A stretch of DNA of 53,576 bases from Phreatobacter sp. (lineage in GTDB: Bacteria > Pseudomonadota > Alphaproteobacteria > Rhizobiales > Phreatobacteraceae). Within the stretch, counting starts at the first letter, position 1, and every line of letters starts with the position of its first letter. The stretch spans positions 1 to 53,576 of the forward strand of contig NZ_JAUYFA010000076.1 in the NCBI RefSeq assembly GCF_030691135.1, read 5' to 3'. Positions 9,080 through 17,331 of this stretch are shown here, one piece after another. A program made the position numbers and the translations under genes. Below the pieces are notes generated by a model, which was not told the origin of the DNA, made no database searches, and worked only from the letters and a program-made list of their open reading frames with translations.

Positions 9080-10563
9080 GCGGCGGGCCCTTTCACGGCG
9101 GGGCTGGAAGAGGAGAAGGCGCGGATCGCGTCGGCCGCGACCTCGTGGTCGGAGAAGGGCAGCGTCGTGGTGCCGACGATCTGTCCGGTCTCGTGACCCT
9201 TGCCGGCGATCACCAGGAGATCCCCGGCCGCAAGGTCGCGGACGGCGGCGCGGATCGCCTCGGCGCGGTCGGCAATTTCCTCGGCCCCCGGAGCCGCGGC
9301 GAGGATCTGGGCGCGGATCGCCGCCGGGTCCTCGGAGCGCGGATTGTCGTCGGTGACGATGACGCGGTCGGCCTTGTCGACGGCGATGTGGCCCATCATC
9401 GGCCGCTTGCCGGGATCGCGGTCGCCGCCGCAGCCGACCACCACGACGAGGCGGCCGGTGGCGAAGGGGCGGGCGGCGTCGAGCACCGTCTCGAGGGCGC
9501 CGGGCTTGTGGGCATAGTCGACGACGACGGGGGCACCATCCTTGGCGCCGACGAATTCGAGGCGGCCCCTGGCGCCCTCGAGACCGGCAAGGGCCGCGAA
9601 GGCGCGATCCGGGGCGATGCCGCAGCCGATGGCGAGCCCCGCCGCGACCAGGGCGTTGTCGACCTGGAAACGGCCGAGCAGCGGAATGCGGATGGCGTGG
9701 CGGCGGCCGAAGGCGGCGATCTCGACCAGCTGGGCGGCGCCGGCGATGGCCTCTGAGAGGATGGCGATGCCGTCGGTCGCGAGCGCCGGATCACGACCGA
9801 TGACGATAAGCTTCTGGCCGCGCGCCCGCGCCGCGGCGATGAAGGGGTCACCCTCCTCGCCCGCCATGACGACGGCCGTGCCGGACGCCGGAAGGAGATC
9901 GGTGAAGAGCCTGAGCTTGGCGGCGCGGTAGGCCTCGAAAGTGTGATGATAATCGAGATGGTCGCGCGACAGATTGGTGAAGCCGGCCGCCTGGATGCGC
10001 ACCCCGTCGAGGCGGCGCTGGTCGAGACCGTGCGAGGACGCCTCGAAGGCGACATGGGTGACGCCCTCGCCGGCAAGCGTGTCGAGGGTCTGATGCAGCG
10101 TCACCGGATCGGGCGTCGTCAGCCCGCCATAGACCTCGCCGGAGGGCCGGACGACGCCGACCGTGCCGATCGAGGCGGCGGCATGGCCTTCGGCCGCGAA
10201 GATCTGGCGCAGGAAGGCGGCGACCGAGGTCTTGCCCGAGGTGCCGGTGACGGCGGCGATCGTGCCGGGCTGGCGGGCGTGGAACCGGCTCGCCGCCAGG
10301 GCGAGGCTCAGGCGGGCATTGGCGACGGCAATGACGGGAACGCCGGACACGGCGCCCGGCGCACCGGTCTTGTCGGTGACGATGGCTGCGGCGCCCGCGA
10401 CGGCGGCAGCGGCGGCATAGGCCATGCCGTCGGACTTCTCCCCCTTCAGCGCGAAGAAGACGGTCCCCGCGCCGACCGCCCGGCTGTCGGCGGTCAGGCC
10501 GGATACGGCGAGGCCGGCGAGCGCCGGCGGCGCTTCCTCGGCGAGCAGGGCGGAAAGGTCCAT
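9076..10563 (-). CDS. murE: UDP-MurNAc-L-Ala-D-Glu--meso-diaminopimelate ligase (MurE)
   Basis: MurE adds the third stem-peptide residue. The motif DNPRSEDP in the C-terminal domain is the signature of the meso-diaminopimelate-specific enzyme, so this organism builds meso-DAP peptidoglycan. The P-loop TGTSGKTSV is near residues 106-114, and EASSHGLDQRR and NLSRDHLDYH lie in the central domain. Two starts are possible: the ATG at 10563 chosen here, or a GTG three codons upstream at 10572; neither has a good ribosome site. The stop overlaps the murF ATG. The 84-93 bp before the gene contain a 13-bp direct repeat (10593-10621). Confidence 0.95.
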   Translation of the reverse strand: MDLSALLAEEAPPALAGLAVSGLTADSRAVGAGTVFFALKGEKSDGMAYAAAAAVAGAAAIVTDKTGAPGAVSGVPVIAVANARLSLALAASRFHARQPGTIAAVTGTSGKTSVAAFLRQIFAAEGHAAASIGTVGVVRPSGEVYGGLTTPDPVTLHQTLDTLAGEGVTHVAFEASSHGLDQRRLDGVRIQAAGFTNLSRDHLDYHHTFEAYRAAKLRLFTDLLPASGTAVVMAGEEGDPFIAAARARGQKLIVIGRDPALATDGIAILSEAIAGAAQLVEIAAFGRRHAIRIPLLGRFQVDNALVAAGLAIGCGIAPDRAFAALAGLEGARGRLEFVGAKDGAPVVVDYAHKPGALETVLDAARPFATGRLVVVVGCGGDRDPGKRPMMGHIAVDKADRVIVTDDNPRSEDPAAIRAQILAAAPGAEEIADRAEAIRAAVRDLAAGDLLVIAGKGHETGQIVGTTTLPFSDHEVAADAIRAFSSSSPAVKGPAA

Positions 10564-10592
10564 GGGCGGCACGGGATTCGGCGTTCTCTCTC

Positions 10593-10621
10593 GGCGGATA
10601 TCAGTCCTGGCGGATATCAGT
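10593..10621. repeat. 13-bp direct repeat in the ftsI/murE gap
   Basis: GGCGGATATCAGT occurs twice, at 10593-10605 and 10609-10621, separated by CCT (16-bp period). It lies in the short non-coding gap between the ftsI stop and the murE start. It looks like a small tandem duplication; no regulator is known to me for this sequence. Confidence 0.7.
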
Positions 10622-10656
10622 TCGGCACTGTGGCGGCCATGGGGCGGCCCCGCGAC

Positions 10657-12402
10657 TCAGCGTCCGGGCATGCGATAGCCCGCCTGGATCGCCTGCATGG
10701 CCGGGGGCATGTCGAAACGGGGCTGCAGGCCGAGCAGCGGCGCGGAGCGGGCAATGATCCGGCCGGCCGTCGGCGAAGCGTTGAAGCCGGCTGTGGCGAG
10801 CCCATGGGTTTCCGGGATGCCGCGCGGCTCGTCGAGCATGACGAGGAGCAGGTAGCGCGGCTGGTCGGCCGGGAAGATCGCCATGAAGGAATTGATGTTC
10901 TTGTCCTTGGAATAGCGCCCGCCGATGACCTTTTCCGAGGTGCCCGTCTTGCCGCCGACATAGAAGCCGTCGACCTCGGCGCGCCGTCCGGAGCCGCGCT
11001 CGGAATTAAGCCGCATCAGGAAGCGCATGGCCTGCGAGGTCTCGGGACGGATGACCTGGCGGGCGACGGCATTGGCCTCCTCCTGCGTGCGGCGCAGGAA
11101 GGTCGGCGGGATCAGACGGCCGCCGTTGACGAGGGCCGCCGTGCCCATCACTGCCTGCAGCGGCGCCACCGACATGCCGTGGCCGAATGAGACGGTGGCG
11201 GCGGTGATGTCGGCCCAGCGGCGCGGCACGAGCGGCGCGGTGGACGGCCCGATCTCGGTGACGACGCGGTCGAACTGGCCGAGCCGGCGCAGGAAGCCGC
11301 GCTGATGCTCGCCGCCGAGGGTGAGCGCCATGCGGCTGGTGCCGATATTGGAGGAGAAGGTGAAGACCTCCGCCAGGGTCAGCACCCGCCGCTGGGCGTG
11401 GAAATCCTTCACCTGATGGCGCCCGACCGCCATGGGAAAACGGGCGTCGAGGGTCGAGTTGATGGTGAACCGGCCGGAATCCAGCGCCATGGCGGTGGTC
11501 AGCGACTTCATCACCGAACCCATCTCGTAGACGCCGGTGGTGATGCGGTTGGCGCGGTCGAAGCCGGCGGCGGTCGAGGGACGGTTGGGGTCGTAATCGG
11601 GGATCGAGGCGAGCGCCACGACCTCGCCGGTGTTGACGTCGACGATGACGCCGGCCGCCGCCTTGGCGCGGAACTTCTGATGCGCCTGCACCAGTTCGTC
11701 GCGCAGCACGTGCTGGACGCGCAGGTCGATGGAGAGCTGAACCGAAGCCTGGTTGCGGTCGGTGATGAAGCCGGCGCGGTGCAGTTCGGCGAGGCCCTGG
11801 GTGTCGATGTAGCGCTCGATGCCGCCGAGGCCCTGGTTGTCGACATTGACCATGCCGAGGACGTGGGACAGCGTCGGCCCGTTGGGATAGGAGCGCTTCG
11901 CCTCGCGCATGAAGCCGACGCCGGGAATGCCGAGACGGTGGATCTGGTCGCGCTGGGTAGGGGTGATCTCGCGCCGCAGCCAGGCGAAGCCCTTGCCCGA
12001 GCGCAGGCGCTCGCGCACCTCGCGGGCGTCGAGATCGGGCAGGACGGCGGTGAGCAGTTCGGTCGCCTCGTCCACGTCGAAACTGGCGGCGAGCTTCTTC
12101 GGCTCGGCATAGAGCGAGATGGCGCGCACGTCGGTGGCCAGCACCTCGCCGTTGCGGTCGAGGATGTCAGGGCGGGTCGAGGACACCGCCTCGGCGCTGC
12201 GCACGCCCGACTGGGCCGTCCTGTCGTAGCGGACGACGTAGAGCACCAGGCTGACGGCGATGACGCCGTAGAGCACGGCAAAGCCGAGCATGGCGAGCCG
12301 CACGCGCGCCTTCGCCTTCTTCAGGCGCTCCGACTGCGGGCCGGCGAGGACCCAGGCGATGGCGTGGCGGACACGCATCAGAAAGGAGGGCCGTGGGGTC
12401 AT
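10657..12402 (-). CDS. ftsI: Septal class B penicillin-binding protein (FtsI/PBP3)
   Basis: FtsI is the septal peptidoglycan transpeptidase and works with FtsW. The 581-residue protein has a basic cytoplasmic N-terminus, one membrane anchor near residues 36-57, a dimerisation/pedestal region, and a transpeptidase domain with all three catalytic motifs: SVMK (S296-K299), SSN (350-352) and KTG (485-487, in GGKTGTSEK). YEMGS before the catalytic serine is typical of alphaproteobacteria. The ATG at 12402 overlaps the ftsL stop by one base (TGATG). The C-terminus has no lipoprotein or PASTA extension. Confidence 0.96.
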   Translation of the reverse strand: MTPRPSFLMRVRHAIAWVLAGPQSERLKKAKARVRLAMLGFAVLYGVIAVSLVLYVVRYDRTAQSGVRSAEAVSSTRPDILDRNGEVLATDVRAISLYAEPKKLAASFDVDEATELLTAVLPDLDAREVRERLRSGKGFAWLRREITPTQRDQIHRLGIPGVGFMREAKRSYPNGPTLSHVLGMVNVDNQGLGGIERYIDTQGLAELHRAGFITDRNQASVQLSIDLRVQHVLRDELVQAHQKFRAKAAAGVIVDVNTGEVVALASIPDYDPNRPSTAAGFDRANRITTGVYEMGSVMKSLTTAMALDSGRFTINSTLDARFPMAVGRHQVKDFHAQRRVLTLAEVFTFSSNIGTSRMALTLGGEHQRGFLRRLGQFDRVVTEIGPSTAPLVPRRWADITAATVSFGHGMSVAPLQAVMGTAALVNGGRLIPPTFLRRTQEEANAVARQVIRPETSQAMRFLMRLNSERGSGRRAEVDGFYVGGKTGTSEKVIGGRYSKDKNINSFMAIFPADQPRYLLLVMLDEPRGIPETHGLATAGFNASPTAGRIIARSAPLLGLQPRFDMPPAMQAIQAGYRMPGR

Positions 12403-12800
12403 CAGCGGCCTCCTGCCGGTCGGCGTTGCGGCAGCGGCATGCCAGGCACCGAACCCGTCGTCACGGGATCAGCCCCGGACCCCAGGGCCTCCAGCATCGA
12501 GCCGATCGGATCGGGGTCGACGAAAGGCTTTTCGGGCAGGTTGGCGAGGTCGTGCAGCTGGTTGATGGCGAGCGGCCGCAGCCTGAGGTGCTTCTCGGCG
12601 AGGGCCTGCAGGCGGTCGGGGCTGTTGAGCTGCGCCCATTGGGCCTTCAGCTCGGCGATGGCCTCGCGCTCCTGCTTGATCTCGAGCCGCAGTCTGGCGA
12701 CCTGCCCGGCATGGCGGGCCGCCTCGTATTTGATGCTGTAGACATAGGCTGCCGCCGTGACGAGCGCCGCCAGCACCACGATGTTGAGGAGGCGCATCAT
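12402..12800 (-). CDS. ftsL: Cell division protein FtsL-like
   Basis: The product is a 132-residue bitopic protein in the FtsL position between rsmH and ftsI. After [10 protein letters not shown] it has one membrane segment (residues 4-22), then a charged heptad-like stretch (about 28-70, [20 protein letters not shown]) ending in [20 protein letters not shown], the short region where FtsL proteins resemble each other, and finally a Pro/Gly-rich tail. FtsL with FtsB links FtsQ to FtsWI activation at the septum. Its first ATG (12800) overlaps the rsmH stop in an ATGA, and its stop overlaps the ftsI ATG. The same frame is open much further upstream, but that part lies inside rsmH and is not protein-like. 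Confidence 0.88.
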   Translation of the reverse strand: MMRLLNIVVLAALVTAAAYVYSIKYEAARHAGQVARLRLEIKQEREAIAELKAQWAQLNSPDRLQALAEKHLRLRPLAINQLHDLANLPEKPFVDPDPIGSMLEALGSGADPVTTGSVPGMPLPQRRPAGGR

Positions 12801-13774
12801 CGGCGGGTCCTCGCGGGTGCGGCGGTGCGGGCGGCGGCGCGCAGCTTGGCGGAGCGGGCGCGCGGATTGGCATGGCTTTCGGCCTCGGAGGCCGCCACCG
12901 CCTTGCGCGTGACGAGGGTAAAGGTCGGTTCGGGCGGCCGGCTCGCCGGGGCATGGCGCGAACCGCCGGGGCTCTTCCCCGAACGGTCGGCGAGGAACTG
13001 CTTGACGATGCGGTCTTCCAGCGAGTGGAACGTGACGACGGCGAGCCGCCCCCCGGGCCTCAGCACCCGCTCGGCGGCGTCGAGCGCGGCTTCGAGCTCG
13101 CCGAGCTCGTCGTTCACGGCGATGCGCAGCGCCTGGAAGGTGCGGGTGGCCGGGTGGATGTCGCCGGGCTTGGAGCGCACGACGCGGGCGACGATGTCGG
13201 CGAGGCGCCTTGTGGTGACGATCGGCGCGACGGCACGTTCGCGAACGATGGCCTTGGCGATGTGCCGCGACAGGCGCTCCTCGCCATAGGTGTAGATCAG
13301 GTTGGCGAGGGCGGTCTCCTCGAGCTGCGCGACGAGATCGGCGGCGCTCTCGCCTTCCCGTGCCATGCGCATGTCGAGCGGCCCGTCGAAGCGGAAGGAG
13401 AAGCCGCGATCGGCCTCGTCGATCTGCATGGAGGAGACGCCGATATCGAGCACGACGGCGTCGACGGTCTCGTGGCCGCATTCGGCGGCGACGGCGTCGA
13501 GGCGTCCGAAGCGGTCGTGGACCAGGGTGAGCCGGCCGGCATATTGCGCCGCCATCTCGGCGCCGCCGGCGATGGCGGTCGGGTCGCGGTCGATGGCGAC
13601 AACGCGAGTGGCGGCGGTGTCCAGAAGGGCGCGGGTGTAGCCGCCGGCGCCGAAGGTGCCGTCGACGAAAACCTCTCCGTCGGCGGGCGCCAGCGCCGCG
13701 ACGACCTCCGCCAGCAGCACGGGCACGTGCCGGGACGTCTCTCCCGCGCCTCCCCTGCCGTCTGCTGCCGTCAT
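12797..13774 (-). CDS. rsmH: 16S rRNA (cytosine(1402)-N(4))-methyltransferase RsmH
   Basis: RsmH (MraW) methylates N4 of C1402 in the 16S rRNA P site using S-adenosylmethionine. The 325-residue product has the N-terminal [11 protein letters not shown], the SAM motif [16 protein letters not shown] (near 36-51), [12 protein letters not shown], and the C-terminal [20 protein letters not shown] signature. I chose the ATG at 13774 because GGGAGGAT lies 7-8 bases before it and homology starts soon after; the frame is open for 52 more low-complexity codons. It is the first gene of the visible dcw operon. mraZ, normally just upstream, is absent. Confidence 0.95.
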   Translation of the reverse strand: MTAADGRGGAGETSRHVPVLLAEVVAALAPADGEVFVDGTFGAGGYTRALLDTAATRVVAIDRDPTAIAGGAEMAAQYAGRLTLVHDRFGRLDAVAAECGHETVDAVVLDIGVSSMQIDEADRGFSFRFDGPLDMRMAREGESAADLVAQLEETALANLIYTYGEERLSRHIAKAIVRERAVAPIVTTRRLADIVARVVRSKPGDIHPATRTFQALRIAVNDELGELEAALDAAERVLRPGGRLAVVTFHSLEDRIVKQFLADRSGKSPGGSRHAPASRPPEPTFTLVTRKAVAASEAESHANPRARSAKLRAAARTAAPARTRR

Positions 13775-13963
13775 GCCAATCCTCCCGCGCACCGCGCCGA
13801 CGGGGCGAGGCCGGCGGTCGGACGGGCGCGTCCCTGCCGCCGGTCGCACGCGCGGGGCGCGCGTCTGTGGCGTCGGAATCGGCGGCTCTCGCAGGACCGG
13901 CATGGCATCACGGGCGTCGGTGACGATCACGACCCACCGGGCCTGTCCGCGGGCCTCGTGTCG

Positions 13964-13979
13964 TCAACGCCTCATTAAC
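13964..13979. promoter_or_regulatory. CtrA-like box upstream of the dcw operon
   Basis: TCAA-CGCCTCA-TTAAC (13964-13979) matches the spacing of the CtrA consensus TTAA-N7-TTAAC with one mismatch in the left half. A further TTAA lies at 13990-13995. It is 190 bp upstream of the rsmH ATG, in the 262-bp gap between the HdeD-like gene and rsmH, which has no gene and no clear -10 element. The same variant, TCAA-N7-TTAAC, occurs before ftsW and between sdhB and the Omp19-like lipoprotein gene. Confidence 0.45.
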
Positions 13980-14036
13980 GCGGGCGGCCGTTAAGAAACG
14001 GTTTCCGGCAAGGATTTGGTGACCATGCGCGTGCTG

Positions 14037-14666
14037 TCAGGCGACGGGCCGGGGCTGCACACCGTCGAAGGTGGAGCGGATCGCCATGGCGAGAAAGACA
14101 TAGGACCAGCCCTGGAAGATCAGCTCGATGGCGAGGAAGGTGCCGAGCACCCAGGGTGCCGCCTGCGGCAGCTGGACGAAGATGAACAGGCCGAGCAGCA
14201 GCGAGATCATGCCGGAGGCCAGCACCCAGCCCCAGACGGCGAGCGGACGCATCTGGAAGGCGGTGACGATGCGCAGCATCCCGACGGCCACCAGCATGGC
14301 GCCACAGAGGAGCGTCAGAGCCACGACGGCCTGCAGCGGATTGTAGAAGACCAGGGCGCCCGTCGCCATGTAGAGCAGGCTGATGGCGATCATCGCCAGC
14401 CGGCTCTGCCAGCCTTCGCGCCGGAAGGAATCGGCCAGCAGCACGCCGCCGCCGACCAGCATCATCGCGCCGAAGGACAGGGCGCTCACCACCGTGAAGA
14501 GATTGGCCGCGGCGAGGCCGAACAGCCCGAGGGCGATGAGAGCGATGCCCGCCCCCATCAGCCAGCCCCAGTTGCGGCGCAGCGGAATGAGGTGGGCGCC
14601 GAGCGACCGGGCCGTTCGGGTTTCGGCGGGGCTGGTCTCGGCGGCGGAAGGCGTGAAGTCGGTCAT
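14037..14666 (-). CDS. HdeD-like (DUF308) membrane protein
   Basis: The product is a 209-residue integral membrane protein with six regularly spaced hydrophobic segments after a soluble N-terminus of about 35 residues. The repeated layout of paired helices (WGWLMGAGIALIALGLFGLA, LSFGAMMLVGGGVLLADSF, and so on) fits the HdeD/DUF308 family. HdeD is linked to acid stress in enterobacteria, but the function of alphaproteobacterial members is not established. I chose the ATG at 14666, preceded by CGGAGATG as ribosome site; an upstream ATG at 14747 would add 27 residues that do not resemble the family. It is transcribed toward rsmH but 262 bp away, so it is probably not part of that operon. Confidence 0.85.
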   Translation of the reverse strand: MTDFTPSAAETSPAETRTARSLGAHLIPLRRNWGWLMGAGIALIALGLFGLAAANLFTVVSALSFGAMMLVGGGVLLADSFRREGWQSRLAMIAISLLYMATGALVFYNPLQAVVALTLLCGAMLVAVGMLRIVTAFQMRPLAVWGWVLASGMISLLLGLFIFVQLPQAAPWVLGTFLAIELIFQGWSYVFLAMAIRSTFDGVQPRPVA

Positions 14667-14769
14667 GATGGCATCTCCGGTGGAGCGCGAAGACAATGCG
14701 CCAGGTCTCCCGGGGTTCCCAGACAAAGCATCAGACAGGTCACCCATGCGGCGGGTGCATGACCTTTGG

Positions 14770-15555
14770 TCAGCGTGCCGCGAGGAGGTCGCGGAGCGTG
14801 CGCAGCGTCGAGGCGTCGGCGATGCCGTCCACCCTCTCCTGCCGCCAGTGGCGCTGGAAGGCGGTGACCACCGCCTCGGTCGCGGCGTCGAAGACGCCGG
14901 TCACCGTGAGGCCGTAGCCGGCCATGCCGAGAAGCGCCTGCAGCGCCTGGACGGGCGGTCCCTCCTCGCCGCGGCGATAGGTCGGCCCGGGCTGGAGCGG
15001 GGCGGGCGGCACCCACAGTCCGACGCCCTCGTCGGCGAGCCGCTGCCAGGGAAAGAGTTCGCCGGGATCCTGCTTGCGGCCCGGGGCCGTGTCGGAATGG
15101 GCGAGAATGCAGGCGGGCGCGATGGCATGGCGGGTGAGGATGTCGCGCGACAGGTTGATCACCGCGGCGATCTGGGCCTCGGGAAAGGGCCGGTAGCCCC
15201 ATTCATGACCCGGATTGACGATCTCGATGCCGATGGAGCGCGAATTGATGTCCTCGCGGCCCTGCCAGGAACCGGCGCCGGCATGCCAGGCACGCCGGCT
15301 CTCGGCGACGCACTGGACGATCTCACCGTCCTCGAAGACGACGTAGTGGGCGGAGACGCGCGGCGGGTTCGGGTCGCAGAGCCGCTGAAGGGCCGCCATG
15401 CCGTCCTTCATGCCGGTATAGTGCATCAGCAGGATATCGACGGGCGCGCGGCGCTCGTCATGGTTCTGCGAGAGCGCGAGGCCGCCGGCCCAGGGCGAAT
15501 CCGGCCGTTCCAGCGGGCCATCGTGGTGGTGGTCATGGTCGCAGGACCCGGTCAT
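14770..15555 (-). CDS. AmpD-like N-acetylmuramoyl-L-alanine amidase with peptidoglycan-binding domain
   Basis: This is a zinc amidase (Amidase_2) that cleaves the MurNAc-L-Ala bond, probably acting on anhydromuropeptides during wall recycling. Likely zinc ligands are H45 (ILLMHYTG), H153 (ILAHSDTAPGRKQDPG) and D163; E111 in SIGIEIVNPG matches the catalytic glutamate region. Residues about 190-258 form a PG_binding_1 domain. There is no signal peptide, which favours a cytoplasmic AmpD role. The N-terminus has an odd His cluster (CDHDHHHD, residues 5-12). The ATG overlaps the stop of the upstream TerB/J-domain gene by four bases, so the two are probably cotranslated. Confidence 0.92.
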   Translation of the reverse strand: MTGSCDHDHHHDGPLERPDSPWAGGLALSQNHDERRAPVDILLMHYTGMKDGMAALQRLCDPNPPRVSAHYVVFEDGEIVQCVAESRRAWHAGAGSWQGREDINSRSIGIEIVNPGHEWGYRPFPEAQIAAVINLSRDILTRHAIAPACILAHSDTAPGRKQDPGELFPWQRLADEGVGLWVPPAPLQPGPTYRRGEEGPPVQALQALLGMAGYGLTVTGVFDAATEAVVTAFQRHWRQERVDGIADASTLRTLRDLLAAR

Positions 15556-16280
15556 GCGAACCCCCTCGCCCGGCGCAGGGCGTCATAGGCCTCGTTGATG
15601 GCGGCCATCTTGCCGGTGGCGATGACGACGAACTCCGCCGGCACGCCGCGCCCGATCAGACGGTCGGGGTGATATTGCCGGACGAGGGCGCGCCAGGCCT
15701 GCTTGATCTCGCCGTCGGCGGCATCCGGCGCGATGCCGAGGATGCGGTAGGGATCGCGCGGGCCGGCGACGACATGGCGGGCCTCGATGCGGGCAAAGGC
15801 CGGCTCGGACAGGCTGAAGATGCTGGCGATCTCGGCGAGATAGGCCCTTTCGGCCGCATGAACCGCGCCGTCGGCGGTGGCGATGCCGAAGAGGCCGTCG
15901 ATCAGGTCCTCGAGCGTGTCCGGCTCGTCCTTCAGGAGTTCGGCGAGCTGGCGGGCATAGGCGTCGAAGCCGGCCGTGCTCTGCTTGGCGAGGTCGAAGA
16001 GGCGGGCGACATGGGCCTCGTCCTCGGGTGCCACCGCCACCAGGCGGCGGAAGGCGGCGACCTCGTCGCGGGTGACCACCCCGTCAGCCTTGGCCATCTT
16101 GGCGGCCAGCGCGATCAGCCCGATGGTGAAGACGACCGATTGCAGCGGCGGCCCCGGTTCGGGGGCGAGAAGGCGCTCGTCGACGATGAAATGGCCGGCC
16201 AGCGCGCCGAGCAGCGCGCCGATCGGCCCGCCCAGCATGAAGCCCGCGGCAGCGCCCGCCAGTTTTCCCCAGATGGTCAT
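15552..16280 (-). CDS. DjlA-like co-chaperone: membrane segment, TerB domain and J domain
   Basis: The 242-residue protein has three parts. Residues 4-31 are a Gly/Ala-rich membrane segment (GGPIGALLGALAGHFIVD), about 45-150 an all-helical TerB-like domain, and 172-240 a C-terminal J domain with HPD in RQYHPDRLIGRG. This is the DjlA arrangement: a membrane-anchored co-chaperone that stimulates DnaK. I chose the ATG at 16280 (MTIWGKLAGA), as the 12 extra upstream codons are not family-like. The gene overlaps the AmpD-like amidase by four bases, as the two genes often adjoin in this group. What DnaK substrate it serves is unknown. Confidence 0.9.
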   Translation of the reverse strand: MTIWGKLAGAAAGFMLGGPIGALLGALAGHFIVDERLLAPEPGPPLQSVVFTIGLIALAAKMAKADGVVTRDEVAAFRRLVAVAPEDEAHVARLFDLAKQSTAGFDAYARQLAELLKDEPDTLEDLIDGLFGIATADGAVHAAERAYLAEIASIFSLSEPAFARIEARHVVAGPRDPYRILGIAPDAADGEIKQAWRALVRQYHPDRLIGRGVPAEFVVIATGKMAAINEAYDALRRARGFA

Positions 16281-16400
16281 GTGGGCTGTCTTAATCGGTT
16301 CACCGACATTCGGCAAAGCCAGGGGGCGCTTGAGCCCTCTTGCGCCAGAACGTCGCAGCGGGCAAAGCCTCGCGGGCGCCCGTCCCCTGAGGAATCACCC

Positions 16401-16964
16401 ATGTCCGGCCACGGCCACATCGACCCGTCGAACAAGAAGATCGCCCTGCTGATCGCTGTCCTCGCGCTGTTCCTGGCGCTCGCCGAGACGGCGGCGAAGA
16501 GCTCGCAGACCGACGCGCTCAACGCCAATGTGGAGGCCTCGAACCTCTGGGCCTTCTTCCAGGCCAAGACCATCCGCATGACGGCGGTGACCACCGCCGC
16601 CGAGGACATGGCGGTCACCCGCGATGCCATCGCCGACGAGGCGGCGAAGGCGGCCATGGGCCGGCAGATCGAGACCTGGCGCGGCCGCGCCGCCCGCTGG
16701 GACAACGAGCCGGAGACCAACGAGGGCCGGCGCCAGCTGTCGACGCGCGCTCAGGCCGCGGAGAAGAAGCGCGACGTCTCCTACAAGCGCTACCACGACT
16801 TCGAGATTTCCTCGGCGGCCTTCCAGATCGCCATCGTGCTGGCCTCGGCCGCGGTGGTGACCGGCGCGATGGCGCTGGCCTTCCTCGCCGGCGGGCTCGG
16901 TGTCGTCGGCATCGCCTTCTCCGCCATCGGCCTCCTCAAGCCGGGCCTCATCCCCCTGTTCTGA
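16401..16964 (+). CDS. DUF4337 family membrane protein
   Basis: The product is a 187-residue protein with an N-terminal membrane segment (KIALLIAVLALFLALAETA, residues 13-31), a charged helical middle and two hydrophobic segments near the C-terminus (about 140-183). This is the layout of the DUF4337 family, whose function is unknown. CTGAGGAATCACCC before the ATG at 16401 gives a reasonable ribosome site. It is divergent from the DjlA-like gene across 120 bp and precedes the small cupin gene by 13 bp, so the two are likely cotranscribed. Confidence 0.85.
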   Translation: MSGHGHIDPSNKKIALLIAVLALFLALAETAAKSSQTDALNANVEASNLWAFFQAKTIRMTAVTTAAEDMAVTRDAIADEAAKAAMGRQIETWRGRAARWDNEPETNEGRRQLSTRAQAAEKKRDVSYKRYHDFEISSAAFQIAIVLASAAVVTGAMALAFLAGGLGVVGIAFSAIGLLKPGLIPLF

Positions 16965-16977
16965 CACGGGTTCCGCC

Positions 16978-17319
16978 ATGAAGATGTCCGACATTCCCTT
17001 CGGCACGGTAGACTGGTCCACCGTGGAGCCGACGCATCATCCCGGCGAGGTCGGCGAGGCGCTGTGGCGCACCCGGCATTTCGGTCCGGAGGGCAACGCG
17101 ATCCGCGTCCGGATGGTCGACTATTCGGCCGGCTACGTGTCGGATCACTGGTGCTCCAAGGGCCACGTGCTCTTCTGCCTTTCCGGCGAACTGGAGACCA
17201 CGCTGGAGGACGGCCGCGTCTTCGTCCTCAAACCCGGCATGAGCTACCAGGTGGCCGACGGCGCCGAGGCGCACCGCTCGCGGGCGCCGCTGGGTGCGAG
17301 GCTGTTCATCGTCGACTGA
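16978..17319 (+). CDS. Small cupin, DHCW-motif family
   Basis: The product is a 113-residue single-domain cupin: MKMSDIPFGTVDWSTV..., with SDHWCSKGHVLFCLSGELET and DGRVFVLKPGMSYQVADG as the two cupin motifs. The DHWCSKGH segment is the hallmark of the DHCW-motif cupin family, which has no assigned substrate. It starts at the ATG at 16978, 13 bp after the DUF4337 gene, and ends 12 bp before the convergent acetyltransferase gene, leaving no room for a separate terminator. It is a soluble, probably metal-binding protein. Confidence 0.88.
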   Translation: MKMSDIPFGTVDWSTVEPTHHPGEVGEALWRTRHFGPEGNAIRVRMVDYSAGYVSDHWCSKGHVLFCLSGELETTLEDGRVFVLKPGMSYQVADGAEAHRSRAPLGARLFIVD

Positions 17320-17331
17320 CGGGGCCCGGCC

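Noticed and set aside
12402-13481. 359-residue version of the ftsL frame
   Set aside because: The first 227 codons overlap rsmH in another frame and look random; the real FtsL-like part starts at 12800.
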